From contig JAFXOY010000030.1 in the NCBI GenBank assembly GCA_017528375.1, forward strand, positions 1 to 62,656: a DNA stretch of 62,656 bases, given 5' to 3'. Below are positions 35,483 to 44,676 of the stretch, in pieces. The position numbers were made by a program, and so were the translations under genes. The notes under the pieces are model-generated. The model had not been told where the DNA came from and searched no databases. It was given only the letters and a program-made list of their open reading frames with translations. Within the stretch, counting starts at the first letter, position 1; each line of letters begins with the position of its first letter. The DNA comes from Clostridia bacterium. Its GTDB lineage: Bacteria; Bacillota; Clostridia; TANB77; CAG-508.

Positions 35483-36139
35483 CTATTTCACACTATTTTC
35501 TTCAGTTTTGTTTTCCTCAGTTTTATCTTCTTTAGTTTGGTCTTTATTTACTTGAACATTATTAACTTTTATTTTAGTTTGATTATTTTTTGCTGAATTC
35601 TTATTATTCTCAATATCTTTAATATTAATATTTACTTGATCAACATCTAAATCTGTACTTCTTTTAATTGTGTCTTTTATTTTGTTTTGAATGCTAGATG
35701 ATAATTCTTTTATTATAGACTCTTCTTTAACTAGCAAACTTATAAAGACTGTTATTTTATTATTGACATCTAAGTTTATTTTTGTTTGAACATCAACAGC
35801 ATCATCAAAACTTTTTACAACACTATTTACTAAGTTTTCTATTGTGTCTTTTGAAATTAATAATCTACCATCTTTATTTTCTAATAAAACTCCAGATTTA
35901 ATTTCTTGTTTTTTCTTCATTCTTGCTGGGAAAAACAATGATTTAATTGCTAATAAAATTGCAACTATTGAAGCTCCAAAAATAACTTTTCGCGCTACAT
36001 CATCTTTAAGAAGTTCTTCAATTAATTTATAAATTGTTTTTAAATCAACAACATTAAATAAAACCAAACAACTTGTTACTGCAAAAACTATCATTATTAT
36101 TGAAAATAAAATTAAAGCTATTCTTTCTAAAATTTTCAT
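35483..36139 (-). CDS. amaP: Alkaline shock response membrane anchor AmaP
   Basis: 218 aa: two transmembrane helices (about 5-30 and 50-72), then a cytoplasmic alpha/beta Asp23-like domain (LINLVNSVVKSFDDAVDVQTKIN region to about 175). The last 45 residues are a Lys/Asn/Glu/Thr-rich tail. AmaP anchors Asp23 at the membrane. A terminator separates it from asp23, probably partly read through. Confidence 0.88.
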   Translation of the reverse strand: MKILERIALILFSIIMIVFAVTSCLVLFNVVDLKTIYKLIEELLKDDVARKVIFGASIVAILLAIKSLFFPARMKKKQEIKSGVLLENKDGRLLISKDTIENLVNSVVKSFDDAVDVQTKINLDVNNKITVFISLLVKEESIIKELSSSIQNKIKDTIKRSTDLDVDQVNINIKDIENNKNSAKNNQTKIKVNNVQVNKDQTKEDKTEENKTEENSVK

Positions 36140-36160
36140 ATATTTTACCTCCTATAAAAT

Positions 36161-36190
36161 AAAGCACGGTATACTGAACTTCCGTGCTTT
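36161..36190 (-). terminator. Terminator between asp23 and amaP
   Basis: AAAGCACGG (36161-36169) pairs with CCGTGCTTT (36182-36190) around a 12-nt loop, with A/T flanks. Likely partial, because amaP has no obvious separate promoter. Confidence 0.75.
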
Positions 36191-36244
36191 ACTTAACATT
36201 AAAGCATTTATTATAATATCTAATGCTTAATTAATTTTCACTTT

Positions 36245-36691
36245 TTATTGTTCAATATTTTTATCATCATTATTATTTGAATTAGTAATATTAACGCCTT
36301 GAACATGAACATTTACTTCAACAACTTTCAAACCTGTCATTGTTTCAACTGCTTTTTTTACTTTAGTTTGAATTTCATATGCTACATCTGGAATTCTTGT
36401 CCCATATTCAACTATAATATTAACATCTATTTTTGTTTCTTTTTCACCAACATCTACTTTAATACCTTTTGCTAAATTCTTTTTACCACTTAAAACTTCA
36501 GTAATACCTCCAGCAAATCCTCCAGCCATATTAGCTACACCTGGTATCTCAGAAACTGCTACACCAGCAATAACCGCTACAACATCATCAGCAATTTTAA
36601 TTGCATTATTTCCAAGGCTAATTTCATCAGAAGTTGTGTTCACATTTGCAACGCTATTTACAACTTCACCATTAATATTATTATCTTCCAT
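36245..36691 (-). CDS. Asp23/Gls24 family envelope stress protein
   Basis: 148 aa. The family core EISLGNNAIKIADDVVAVIAGVAVSEIPGVANM, KGIKVDVGEKETKIDVNIIVEYG and VNVHVQGVNI is clear. It coats the membrane via AmaP. The C-terminal ten residues are a low-complexity Asn/Asp/Lys tail. AAGGAGG precedes the ATG. First gene of the asp23-amaP-DUF2273-nusB-xseA set. Confidence 0.92.
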   Translation of the reverse strand: MEDNNINGEVVNSVANVNTTSDEISLGNNAIKIADDVVAVIAGVAVSEIPGVANMAGGFAGGITEVLSGKKNLAKGIKVDVGEKETKIDVNIIVEYGTRIPDVAYEIQTKVKKAVETMTGLKVVEVNVHVQGVNITNSNNNDDKNIEQ

Positions 36692-36783
36692 ACATATACC
36701 TCCTTACACATAAAAGATTGAATATTTTACTGCATCTAGTATATCAATTTCCGCCAAATTTTACAAGTCTTTTTAAGCTTTTT

Positions 36784-37836
36784 TTACCCAATTACATACC
36801 TATAAGCCATATTATCACAAACGATTATAAACTCACCTTGTTCATCTGGTATTGTTTCATAAAATAAAATTGGCATTCTTATCTCTTCTTCAATATCTAA
36901 TAATTGATCAAAATTCTTTACTTCAATAACATTTAAATTATCTATTTCAACAGGGCTAACAATTTCTGCTACAATGTCACCATAATTCTTTAATATTCTG
37001 TTTAACGCTATTGCATAATCAGTCTTTTTACTGAATTTGATAGATTTTCTTATTGCGTCTAATATTATTAAAATTGAAGCTAATACAAAAATTGAACCCA
37101 TTATTAATAAAGGTTTATTAATTTCCTTTTTATCTTCATTTGAATCTATAACATTTTTTGTTTCATTGTTTTCAAATTGTTTTTCAATAGAAAAAACATC
37201 TTCTGCTAAATCAATTTTTACATTCATAATTGAATTTTCTACAACTTTTTTTTCTATTCCTGGTATGTCAGAATTACTAATAACAATCATCTTTACCTGT
37301 AAATCTGCATTAATTGGAACTCTTAACTGTTCTTTAAATTTCTTAACCTCATCATTATATGTTGCAAAATCTACATCAAAGTTTTCATTGATTGAGAAAT
37401 TTGAGCTATCAACATTTAACTCTTTTTGAGGAACCAAGACATATTGCTTTGACCAGATTGTTTTATTTTTTTCTTCATTGTTTAAGCTATCATAATTTAC
37501 ATTTGTAACAGCAACAATCTGATAAGTGTATTTAGTATTTCCTTTTTTATTTCCAGAATATGAATACGAATAATCCATATTTATTTTATCCACTAAGCTT
37601 GAAATATATGTTTCATTCATATCCATTGTTTGACTATCAAAAAAATCATTTTCTTTTAAGTTTACTTTATAATTCAAGCTTCTATTTATATTATATGAAT
37701 ACAATAGATTTTGTAATCCTTTTTCAACTTTAAAAGATTTAAAAATCATTATAATTCCTAAAAATAAAATTATTGTAGCTATACAAATATTTCTTAATAT
37801 ATTTTTAGTTCTATTTAAATTTTTATCTTTATCCAT
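36784..37836 (-). CDS. DUF5305 family membrane protein
   Basis: 350 aa: one transmembrane helix near the N-terminus (about 14-34), a large extracytoplasmic beta-rich domain (40-235, with YTYQIVAVTNVNY and VPINADLQVKMIVIS), a second helix (about 245-262) and a 90-residue cytoplasmic end. The pattern fits DUF5305, which is found next to archaeal-type signal peptidases and secreted filament proteins. It lies 19 bp after the signal peptidase gene. Function unknown; an export or assembly partner is inferred. Confidence 0.75.
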   Translation of the reverse strand: MDKDKNLNRTKNILRNICIATIILFLGIIMIFKSFKVEKGLQNLLYSYNINRSLNYKVNLKENDFFDSQTMDMNETYISSLVDKINMDYSYSYSGNKKGNTKYTYQIVAVTNVNYDSLNNEEKNKTIWSKQYVLVPQKELNVDSSNFSINENFDVDFATYNDEVKKFKEQLRVPINADLQVKMIVISNSDIPGIEKKVVENSIMNVKIDLAEDVFSIEKQFENNETKNVIDSNEDKKEINKPLLIMGSIFVLASILIILDAIRKSIKFSKKTDYAIALNRILKNYGDIVAEIVSPVEIDNLNVIEVKNFDQLLDIEEEIRMPILFYETIPDEQGEFIIVCDNMAYRYVIG

Positions 37837-37855
37837 TTTTCCACCTCTTCATTTG

Positions 37856-39037
37856 TTACACCGTTATAAATGATTTTACTCCTAATATTTTTTCGCTAAA
37901 CCACACTGATGGATAGCCTATATATGGAATATATAATTTTACACATCCTATAATTTGATCAGCATATACCATATTACTGTCAGGAACATTGTTATTATCC
38001 CCTTGGGTTTTAAACAATAAATTTCCATCTTTATCTTTTTGTATTTCAATTATTCTATGTATTACCTCTCCATTTTCTGACTTATAATGTATAATATCTC
38101 CCACTTTTAATTTTTCTAAATCTTTCTCATTTACCTTAACTGATATTACTACAGCTCCACGGCTAAATGTAGGAACCATACTATAAGACATAATTGCAAC
38201 TGGTTTAGCTGGTAAAAATCCCGCTATAAACGCGACTACAAACAATATTAAAGCTATTGTAGGAATCTGTTTTACTGGATTTATTCTTTTCTTTTCTTTT
38301 CTTGTTATTCTTGTTGTTTTTATTATATGTTCATAATTATTATATAAAAACAAAATTAATGAAATTAAAATATCAAATATTGACTTTAAAAACCAATCTA
38401 AATCAGGATAAATTGGAACCAAAACTTTAAATAAAGCTGCTGGAATTGAATAAGCATACACTAACCAAGTTCCCCCAGAAATTGCTAAATAACTACATAC
38501 GCATCCCTTTACTATTTCTGGAATAATTACAGAAGCAATGTATTCAAATATCTTTTCTCCTGACGAAAATACTGCAAACCCTTCTGTATAATCTAATCGT
38601 AATAATACAAAAATAAAAGTAAATAACACATAATTAATCTTTTTTCTTTGATTATTAATTACCTTGGTTCTTACATAATCTTGCATTGCAATTAATCCAA
38701 CTATATAAAACAAGTTTTTTATTATAATAAAAAAGCTTCTACCATAAGGGCTTTTTTTGTATCCTAAAATTAATCCCAATAAAAAGTATAGAATATAATA
38801 AATTATTACAATAATTAAAGTGGTTTTAATTTTTTCTTTTTTTCCTTTGAACCTTGTATGGTCGTTTTCTATAGGCATACAAATTAATGTAAGAGCTATC
38901 CACATTATCATTACTACTATTCTTGTAGATTCTTGAAAAAAGCTAGGTACAACAAAAACAGTAAGAGTTAAGCAGCCTATTAGTATTGCACATAATATTG
39001 CTACATACAATGTTATTGCTCTTTTTTCTTTGTTCAT
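37856..39037 (-). CDS. SipW-type (S26B) signal peptidase with multi-helix N-terminal domain
   Basis: 393 aa. The C-terminal 120 residues are an ER/archaeal-type signal peptidase: catalytic Ser286 in SYSMVPT, His327 in EVIHRI in place of the bacterial Lys, and Asp347 in the QGDNN motif. Residues 1-250 hold seven or eight transmembrane helices of unknown purpose, far more than the 200-residue norm. It overlaps the preceding mini-gene by ATGA, indicating translational coupling. Likely processes the secreted protein encoded upstream. Confidence 0.87.
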   Translation of the reverse strand: MNKEKRAITLYVAILCAILIGCLTLTVFVVPSFFQESTRIVVMIMWIALTLICMPIENDHTRFKGKKEKIKTTLIIVIIYYILYFLLGLILGYKKSPYGRSFFIIIKNLFYIVGLIAMQDYVRTKVINNQRKKINYVLFTFIFVLLRLDYTEGFAVFSSGEKIFEYIASVIIPEIVKGCVCSYLAISGGTWLVYAYSIPAALFKVLVPIYPDLDWFLKSIFDILISLILFLYNNYEHIIKTTRITRKEKKRINPVKQIPTIALILFVVAFIAGFLPAKPVAIMSYSMVPTFSRGAVVISVKVNEKDLEKLKVGDIIHYKSENGEVIHRIIEIQKDKDGNLLFKTQGDNNNVPDSNMVYADQIIGCVKLYIPYIGYPSVWFSEKILGVKSFITV

Positions 39038-39234
39038 TTATGTTTGTATTCTCCTTTTTCATTTGTAGTGTTTTTTTGTATATTTTCATTTGAATCTCCA
39101 ATTGTTGCTCTACCATATATATTCATTTTTTGCCTTAACATTGAATAACCAACGCTTATAGTTAAAAAATATAGTACAATAGCCACAATTGCAATTAACT
39201 TTAAATTTATTTTTTCAAATCTTAGCCTTCGCAT
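39034..39234 (-). CDS. Mini-paralogue of the secreted TasA-like protein signal region
   Basis: 66 aa: one hydrophobic helix then VGYSMLRQKMNIYGRATI, which aligns with VGYAALSQALVINGTANI of the neighbouring secreted protein, followed by a polar tail of 25 residues. So it consists of a SipW-type signal region with almost no mature domain. It is coupled to the signal peptidase by a 4-bp overlap. It may be a regulatory or dummy substrate, or a remnant. Confidence 0.65.
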   Translation of the reverse strand: MRRLRFEKINLKLIAIVAIVLYFLTISVGYSMLRQKMNIYGRATIGDSNENIQKNTTNEKGEYKHK

Positions 39235-39256
39235 ATAAACTCCTAAAAAATCGACA

Positions 39257-39301
39257 AAAACTTCAATTCACCGAAAACCCTTTCCAGCAAATTGAAGTTT
39301 T
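39257..39301 (-). terminator. Terminator after the secreted TasA-like gene
   Basis: A 12-bp stem (39257-39268 with 39290-39301) with a 21-nt loop, then a T-rich stretch. No new promoter is seen before the mini-gene, so partial read-through probably sets a high ratio of secreted protein to peptidase. Confidence 0.75.
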
Positions 39302-39306
39302 ATATA

Positions 39307-39819
39307 TTACTCTGCTTGTTCGTAATTTAATGTAATTGTTGCAGTTTTTGTCTTTGTCTCAGGCATTGTTGTTGAATCTGCATTCCAAGTTACTGTTACT
39401 ATATAATCTTTTGTTGAACCTGATGCTAAAGGATCATCCTCTTTCGCATTAATTGAATATGTTATGTCTGTTGGAGCAACTTTATTTGCTGAATCTATTC
39501 CATCTACTCCAGTCAATTTAGCATTTATACTTCCTTGATTTGCAACAGTTACTATATATTGAGCTGAAGCTCCTGGATATAGCAAATTAACATCAAATGT
39601 TGCAGTTGTTGAAGTATATGATGGTGATGTTTTACTTTCAGCTCCATCCATTTTTCCTTCTTTAATATCTGTAAATAGTATTTTCCATTCAGCTGTTATA
39701 TTAGCTGTACCATTAATAACTAAAGCTTGCGATAATGCGGCGTAACCAACAGCCATTCCAACTACAACTACTAAAAGAACAAGTAAAATTACATTTTTGC
39801 TATTTTTTCTTGTACTCAT
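39307..39819 (-). CDS. Secreted TasA/camelysin-like surface protein
   Basis: 170 aa. Signal region: Lys/Arg-rich start, VILLVLLVVVVGMAVGYAALSQ, then INGTANI, typical of SipW-dependent substrates in Clostridia. The mature part (about 40-170) is beta-rich with VNLLYPGASAQYIVTVANQGSINAKLTGV, the TasA/CalY-type motif, and ends in TKTATITLNYEQAE. Similar proteins polymerise into extracellular fibres. It has a strong AAGGAGG site and sits upstream of the peptidase, DUF5305 protein and mini-paralogue. Confidence 0.78.
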   Translation of the reverse strand: MSTRKNSKNVILLVLLVVVVGMAVGYAALSQALVINGTANITAEWKILFTDIKEGKMDGAESKTSPSYTSTTATFDVNLLYPGASAQYIVTVANQGSINAKLTGVDGIDSANKVAPTDITYSINAKEDDPLASGSTKDYIVTVTWNADSTTMPETKTKTATITLNYEQAE

Positions 39820-39898
39820 AAACTCCGTCCTCCTTGAAAGTATTCTTCAATAATATTTTATCATATTACCAAAAAATAACAATAGTTTATAAAAAATG

Positions 39899-39938
39899 TA
39901 ATATAGTTGTAATTTTTTTGTAATTTTTTTGTAATATT
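39899..39938. repeat. Tandem TTGTAATTTTTT repeats upstream of the secreted-protein gene
   Basis: Plus-strand TTGTAATTTTTT occurs in direct, about 12-bp spaced copies, upstream of a TTGTTA/TAAAAT promoter-like pair for the 39819 gene. Could be a regulator array, an UP-type element or a weak terminator for fmt. Confidence 0.4.
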
Positions 39939-39940
39939 AA

Positions 39941-40927
39941 TTATTCAAAAACACTACATGCATATAAAGGATTTCCTCTCAAGAAATCTTTAACATCCAT
40001 TTTTCTTGCATTTTCACCTTGAATTTCTAGAACTTTTACATTTCCTTCTATCGCCTTTACATAAAGTCCTGTTTTAGCATCAGAAAACAAAATTGTTCCA
40101 GGAGATAATTCATAAAATTTTGCTGTAAATTCGCGTAAATCCGGAAACTCTGTAAATAGCTCTTCATCTGTTACACTTTCAACTTTCCAAAATTTTATTT
40201 TTTTGCCCTCCAAATAGCTATATGCACCCATTATAGGGTTTAATCCTCTTACTAGATTTTTAATCTCAACTGCTGTTTTATTATCCCAATCAATTTTAGC
40301 CATTTCTTTACTCAACATTGGTGCTAAAGAAAAGTCATCTCCCTGCTTTTTCCTTGGTGCTGTTCCAGCTTCAACTTGTTTTAAAGTTTCAACTAAAAGT
40401 TTTGCACCTATTTTAGATAATCTTTCCCATAACTCTCCAGTAGTCTCATTGTCGCCAATTTCAACTTCTTCTTTTAAAATCATGTCACCTGTATCCATAC
40501 CTTCATGCATATACATAGTTGTAATTCCAGTTTTTTTATCTCCGTTTAAAACAGCCCATTGAATAGGTGCTGCTCCCCTATATTTTGGTAGCAACGAACC
40601 ATGTACATTTATGCATCCCAAGCGAGGAATATCTAAAATTTCTTTTGGTAATATTTTTCCATATGCAACAACACAAATAACATCTGGATTTAATTTTTTA
40701 ATCTCTTCTATAAATTCCGCATTTTTTCTTACCTTTTCTGGTTGATACACAGGAATATTTTTAGAAATTGCAAATTCTTTTACTGGCGATGCAACCAATT
40801 TCATTCCTCTACCTTTTGGTTTATCAATATTGGTAACAACAGCTATGACATTATGTCCCGCATTATATACCGCTTCTAACGACTCTTTTGCAAAATCAGG
40901 TGTTCCCATAAATAAAACGTTTAACAT
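39941..40927 (-). CDS. fmt: Methionyl-tRNA formyltransferase
   Basis: 328 aa: formyl-transferase domain with MGTPDFAKESLEAV, CINVHGSLLPKYRGAAPIQWAVLNG (His catalytic) and TGITTMYMHEGMDTGDM, then the C-terminal OB domain. Supplies fMet-tRNA for initiation. It follows def with a 75-bp gap that contains a repeat hairpin. AAAGGAGG before the ATG. Confidence 0.97.
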   Translation of the reverse strand: MLNVLFMGTPDFAKESLEAVYNAGHNVIAVVTNIDKPKGRGMKLVASPVKEFAISKNIPVYQPEKVRKNAEFIEEIKKLNPDVICVVAYGKILPKEILDIPRLGCINVHGSLLPKYRGAAPIQWAVLNGDKKTGITTMYMHEGMDTGDMILKEEVEIGDNETTGELWERLSKIGAKLLVETLKQVEAGTAPRKKQGDDFSLAPMLSKEMAKIDWDNKTAVEIKNLVRGLNPIMGAYSYLEGKKIKFWKVESVTDEELFTEFPDLREFTAKFYELSPGTILFSDAKTGLYVKAIEGNVKVLEIQGENARKMDVKDFLRGNPLYACSVFE

Positions 40928-40942
40928 TGTTATTCCTCCTTT

Positions 40943-41000
40943 TTAAATTGGGGACGGAGAAAATTTTAAAAATTTGAAATTTTCTCCGTCCCAGATTTAA
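40943..41000. repeat. GGGACGG-type palindromic hairpin between def and fmt
   Basis: A 24-bp stem with two mismatches (40943-40966 with 40977-41000); its GGGACGGAGAAAATTT core resembles the other dispersed hairpins. It ends 1 nt from the def stop codon. Confidence 0.8.
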
Positions 41001-41001
41001 A

Positions 41002-41472
41002 TTAATTTTTTATAACTTCTAAAGTACCTGGAATTATTTTATCAACAAATAAAATACCATTTAAATGATCAACTTCATGAGATATAGCTTGAGCAAGCAA
41101 TTCTTTTGCTTTTATTTTATACTCTTTCCCATCTCTGTCTAAAGCTTTAACTGTAACCTCCGCTGGTCTAATAATTTTTGCAAATTGATTAGGAAAACTT
41201 AAACAACCTTCATCAACTTCTTGTTCACCTTTTTCCTTAATAATTTCAGGATTAATCAACACGTATGGTCCTTTTCCATCTTCAATATCTATAACTACAA
41301 CTCTTTTTAAGACTCCCACTTGAGGAGCTGCAAGTCCAACACCATTGTATTTATACATTGTTTCTAACATGTCATCCACTAATTGTTTTATCTTGTCATC
41401 AACAACTTCAACAGTTCTGCATTTTTTTCTTAAAATCTCGTCGCCTTCTTCTCTTATATTTCTTATTGCCAT
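41002..41472 (-). CDS. def: Peptide deformylase
   Basis: 156 aa metalloenzyme. The three motifs are present: [19 protein letters not shown] and HEVDHLNG (His-Glu-x-x-His as HEVDH). Removes the N-formyl group from new proteins. It follows priA by 21 bp in the standard priA-def-fmt order. Confidence 0.97.
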   Translation of the reverse strand: MAIRNIREEGDEILRKKCRTVEVVDDKIKQLVDDMLETMYKYNGVGLAAPQVGVLKRVVVIDIEDGKGPYVLINPEIIKEKGEQEVDEGCLSFPNQFAKIIRPAEVTVKALDRDGKEYKIKAKELLAQAISHEVDHLNGILFVDKIIPGTLEVIKN

Positions 41473-41493
41473 TTTATGCTCCTTTCTTTTTTA

Positions 41494-43745
41494 TTACATC
41501 ATATTATTTGGATTAACATCCACAATCATGCTAACAGACGAATTACGTTTACCTAAAACTTCATCAATACATCCATTAATAATACCAATAATATTATCAC
41601 CAAACTTACATTTTATAATTATTCTCCATCTAAACTTATTTTTTATTTTGTCTATTGGTGCTGGAACCGGTTTATATAACATTATTGGTATATTTTCTTG
41701 TTCAATCTTATTTTTAAGATATTTGTGGACTTCACCGCTAACTTTTATTATGTCATTTTCACTTTCCGAACTAAATCCGAGCATTATTATATCACAAAAC
41801 GGTGGATATTTCAACTGTTTTCTTAGTTTTGATTCCAAATTGTAGAACAATTTATAATCTTGTTTCTTTGAAAACTCAATGCTGAAATTATCTGGATTAT
41901 ATGTTTGAATAATAACTCTTCCCTCATCTTTTTCTCTTCCTGCCCTTCCTGCAACTTGAGTTAAAATTTGGAATGTTTTCTCACTAGCCCTATAATCATC
42001 TAAATTCAAATTAGTATCAGCTGCTATAACTCCTACTAATGTAACATTTGGAAAATGATGTCCTTTAACAACCATTTGTGTTCCTATCAGAATATCTATA
42101 TTATCATTTTTGAACTTATTTAAAATTTCTTCATGAGAATTCTTCTTTGTTACTGTGTCAACATCCATTCTAATTGTTGATGCATTTGGAAACATCTTAT
42201 TAATTTCGGCTTCTAATTTTTGAGTTCCTGTTCCAAAATATCTAATGTTATTACTTTTACAGTCAGGACAAACTGTAAGTGCATTACACTCATATCCGCA
42301 ATAGTGACATTTCAATTTATTTTGTCTTAAATGATATGTCATTGTTATATTGCAATTCTTACATTTAGCAGTATATCCACAATCTCTACACATTATAAAC
42401 GTAGAATATCCTCTTCTGTTTAGAAATAAAATTGTTTGTTTCTTCTCTTTCAAGTTTTTTTCAATTGCATTATATAATTTGCCACTTATCATGCTTCTAT
42501 TACCATTTGCTAATTCTTGTTTTAAATCAACAATTTCAACCTTTGGCAATTTTGAATTATTTGCTCTTTTAGTTAATTCCAATAATTCAATATCACCTTT
42601 TACAGCTCTATAATATGTATCCATATCTGGCGTAGCACTTCCATAAACAATTGGAATATCATATTTTTTGCCTAAATATCTTGCAACATCTTTTACATTA
42701 TATCTAGGAGACATTTCTGATTTATATGAACTATCATGTTCTTCGTCTATTATAATTATCCCCAAATCATTTATGGGAGCAAATAACGCAGACCTTGCTC
42801 CAATAATAATTTTAGCCTTTCCTGATTTTATTTTATACCATTGATCATATCTTTCTCCAACTGATAATTTGCTGTGTAAAACTGCGATATTATCTTGACC
42901 AAATCTTGCTATAAATCTATCAACTGTTTGAGGTGTTAACGATATTTCAGGAACAAGCATTATGCTTGATTTTCCTTCATTTAATACCTTTTGGATTAAT
43001 TGTAAATACACCTCTGTTTTACCGTGAACCGAGTTACTCCATACAATAAGAACTCTGAATTCATATAATCATCAATTGCATTTTCAACCATATCATAAGC
43101 ATGTTGTTGTTCCTCTGTTAAACTTAAATTTGAATTTTTTTCGATAACCTTATGTAAAAATGGATTTCTTTCGACTTGTTTTTCATAAATCTCAACATAT
43201 CCATTTTTTTCTAAAGTCTTTATTATTGCCTTAGATACCTCTGCTATGGCTTCTAAATCTGATATAAGTACATCATCATTATCTAATAAAAACTTCAAAA
43301 CCTTAATTTGTTTCTCTGATTTTAAAACTTTACTTTCTATATCTTCATTAATTTCTAATTCATTTTTAAGCAATTTAACACTATTTAAAGATTTTTCTTT
43401 TACCCTTTTAGCAACATCCTTTGTTCCTGTCCCTGGAGGCAACATTAATTTTATGCAATCAGAAACATTGCAAAAATATCTTTGTGCCATCCATTTAGCT
43501 AACTCTACCTTTGGTTCATCAATAAAATCTTTCTCTTCAATTACAGAAATATCCTTTAAACTATCCCAATCACTTTTTTCCTTAATGTTAACAACAAAAC
43601 CCTCTTCAAGCTTTTTGATATTTCCAAATTTAACAAGCACACGACTTCCAATGTTAACCTTCTCCTCCATTTCAAAAGGAATGTTATAATCAAAAGTTCT
43701 ATTCAAATTTTTCACATTACTATTTATTATAACTTCTGCTATCAT
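41494..43745 (-). pseudogene. priA: Primosomal replication helicase PriA, broken by two 1-bp insertions in the P-loop
   Basis: N-terminal part (43745-42996): DNA-binding domain and FLLYGVT, then nonsense to a stop. C-terminal part (from about 43011, starting VYLQLIQKVLNEGKSSIMLVPEIS): helicase with DEEHDSSYKSE, GSATPDMDTY, zinc Cys motifs CRDCGY...CKNC and CPDC, TQMVVKGHHFPNV and QVAGRAGR. Removing G43024 and G43031 restores GVTGSGKTEVYLQ and a 749-aa protein. PriA restarts collapsed forks, so loss is costly; sequencing error is a serious alternative. It follows gmk. Confidence 0.9.
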
Positions 43746-43815
43746 TGTTTCTCCTTAATTTTATTTGCTTTTGTTATTATAGCAATTTTGTTATTTATTT
43801 TCAAGTGTACAATAA

Positions 43816-43885
43816 GGGACAGGTCATTTAGCTAACCCGTCCCACGTTGTGCAAAATGCACAGCGGGGACGCGTCCCCAGCTGTG
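43816..43885 (-). repeat. Composite GGGAC/GGGACGCGTCCCC repeat after gmk
   Basis: GGGAC...GTCCC hairpin (43816-43843), then the standard unit: TTGTGCAAAATGCACAG, GGGGACGCGTCCCC (43865-43878) and AGCTGTG, running into the gmk stop codon (43886) so that the unit and the stop share a base in the consensus TGTGC. Confidence 0.87.
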
Positions 43886-44461
43886 CTAAAAATCATTTGC
43901 TTCATCACTTGCTTCATGCTTAATAATATCCATAATAATATCAACTGTTTTTTCTAAATTATTATTTTTCAAAACATAATCGTACAAACTCATCTTTGAT
44001 TCTTCATAATCTAATCTATTTAATCTCATTGTTATATCTTTCTCTGATGGCTTGTCAACTCTATTTTCTAGTCTTTTTCTTAAAACTTCTTTAGGAACTC
44101 TTAAAAAGATTGTAACAACCTTTGTATCTTGTTTTAAAAGATCTAATAATGCTTCTGTTCCATTTACATCCATATCTTTTACAATTATTTTACCACTTGC
44201 AATTTTTTCATTCATAAGTTTTCTTGAAGTTCCATAATAGTGTTCATGATGAACATCATATTCATATAGTTCTCCATCTTTAATCATTCTTTCAAATTCT
44301 TCAGTAGTAACAAAATTATAAATAACACCTGGAATATCTCCTGGTCTTTGTGGTCTATCTGTATAAGATGGTAAAGACTCTACATTTTCAACTCTTTTAA
44401 TTAATTCTTTTTTTATTGTATCTTTACCTGCACCTGAAACCCCTGATAATAAAATTAACAT
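43886..44461 (-). CDS. gmk: Guanylate kinase
   Basis: 191 aa: P-loop LLSGVSGAGKDTI, YTDRPQRPGDIPGV (GMP-binding) and EHYYGTSRKLM. Converts GMP to GDP. It overlaps rpoZ by 7 bp. The P-loop is intact here. AAGGTGAAAAT before the ATG. Confidence 0.96.
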   Translation of the reverse strand: MLILLSGVSGAGKDTIKKELIKRVENVESLPSYTDRPQRPGDIPGVIYNFVTTEEFERMIKDGELYEYDVHHEHYYGTSRKLMNEKIASGKIIVKDMDVNGTEALLDLLKQDTKVVTIFLRVPKEVLRKRLENRVDKPSEKDITMRLNRLDYEESKMSLYDYVLKNNNLEKTVDIIMDIIKHEASDEANDF

Positions 44462-44643
44462 ATTTTCACCTTACCTTCTACTATTTCATCTGCAGCTAAT
44501 GATACAGTTGAAACATCATCTGAATCTGTTAATACTTCACTTCCCTCTGCAATTTGTCTTGCTCTTTTTGAAGTAGCAATAACTAATTTAAATCTGTTTT
44601 CTGCTTTTGTTAATAACTCTGTAACTGTTGGTTTTACTATCAT
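44455..44643 (-). CDS. rpoZ: RNA polymerase omega subunit
   Basis: 62 aa. LTKAENRFKLVIATSKRARQIAEG is the omega signature that cradles the beta-prime C-terminus. It overlaps the gmk start, a common arrangement though the usual order is gmk-rpoZ. AAAGGA before the ATG. Confidence 0.93.
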   Translation of the reverse strand: MIVKPTVTELLTKAENRFKLVIATSKRARQIAEGSEVLTDSDDVSTVSLAADEIVEGKVKIC

Positions 44644-44676
44644 AATAAATACATTCCTTTCTTTTTTATAAAAATT

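Noticed and set aside
41494-43745. Two separate genes for the two parts of PriA
   Set aside because: The split is inside the Walker A motif and two single bases restore one full PriA.
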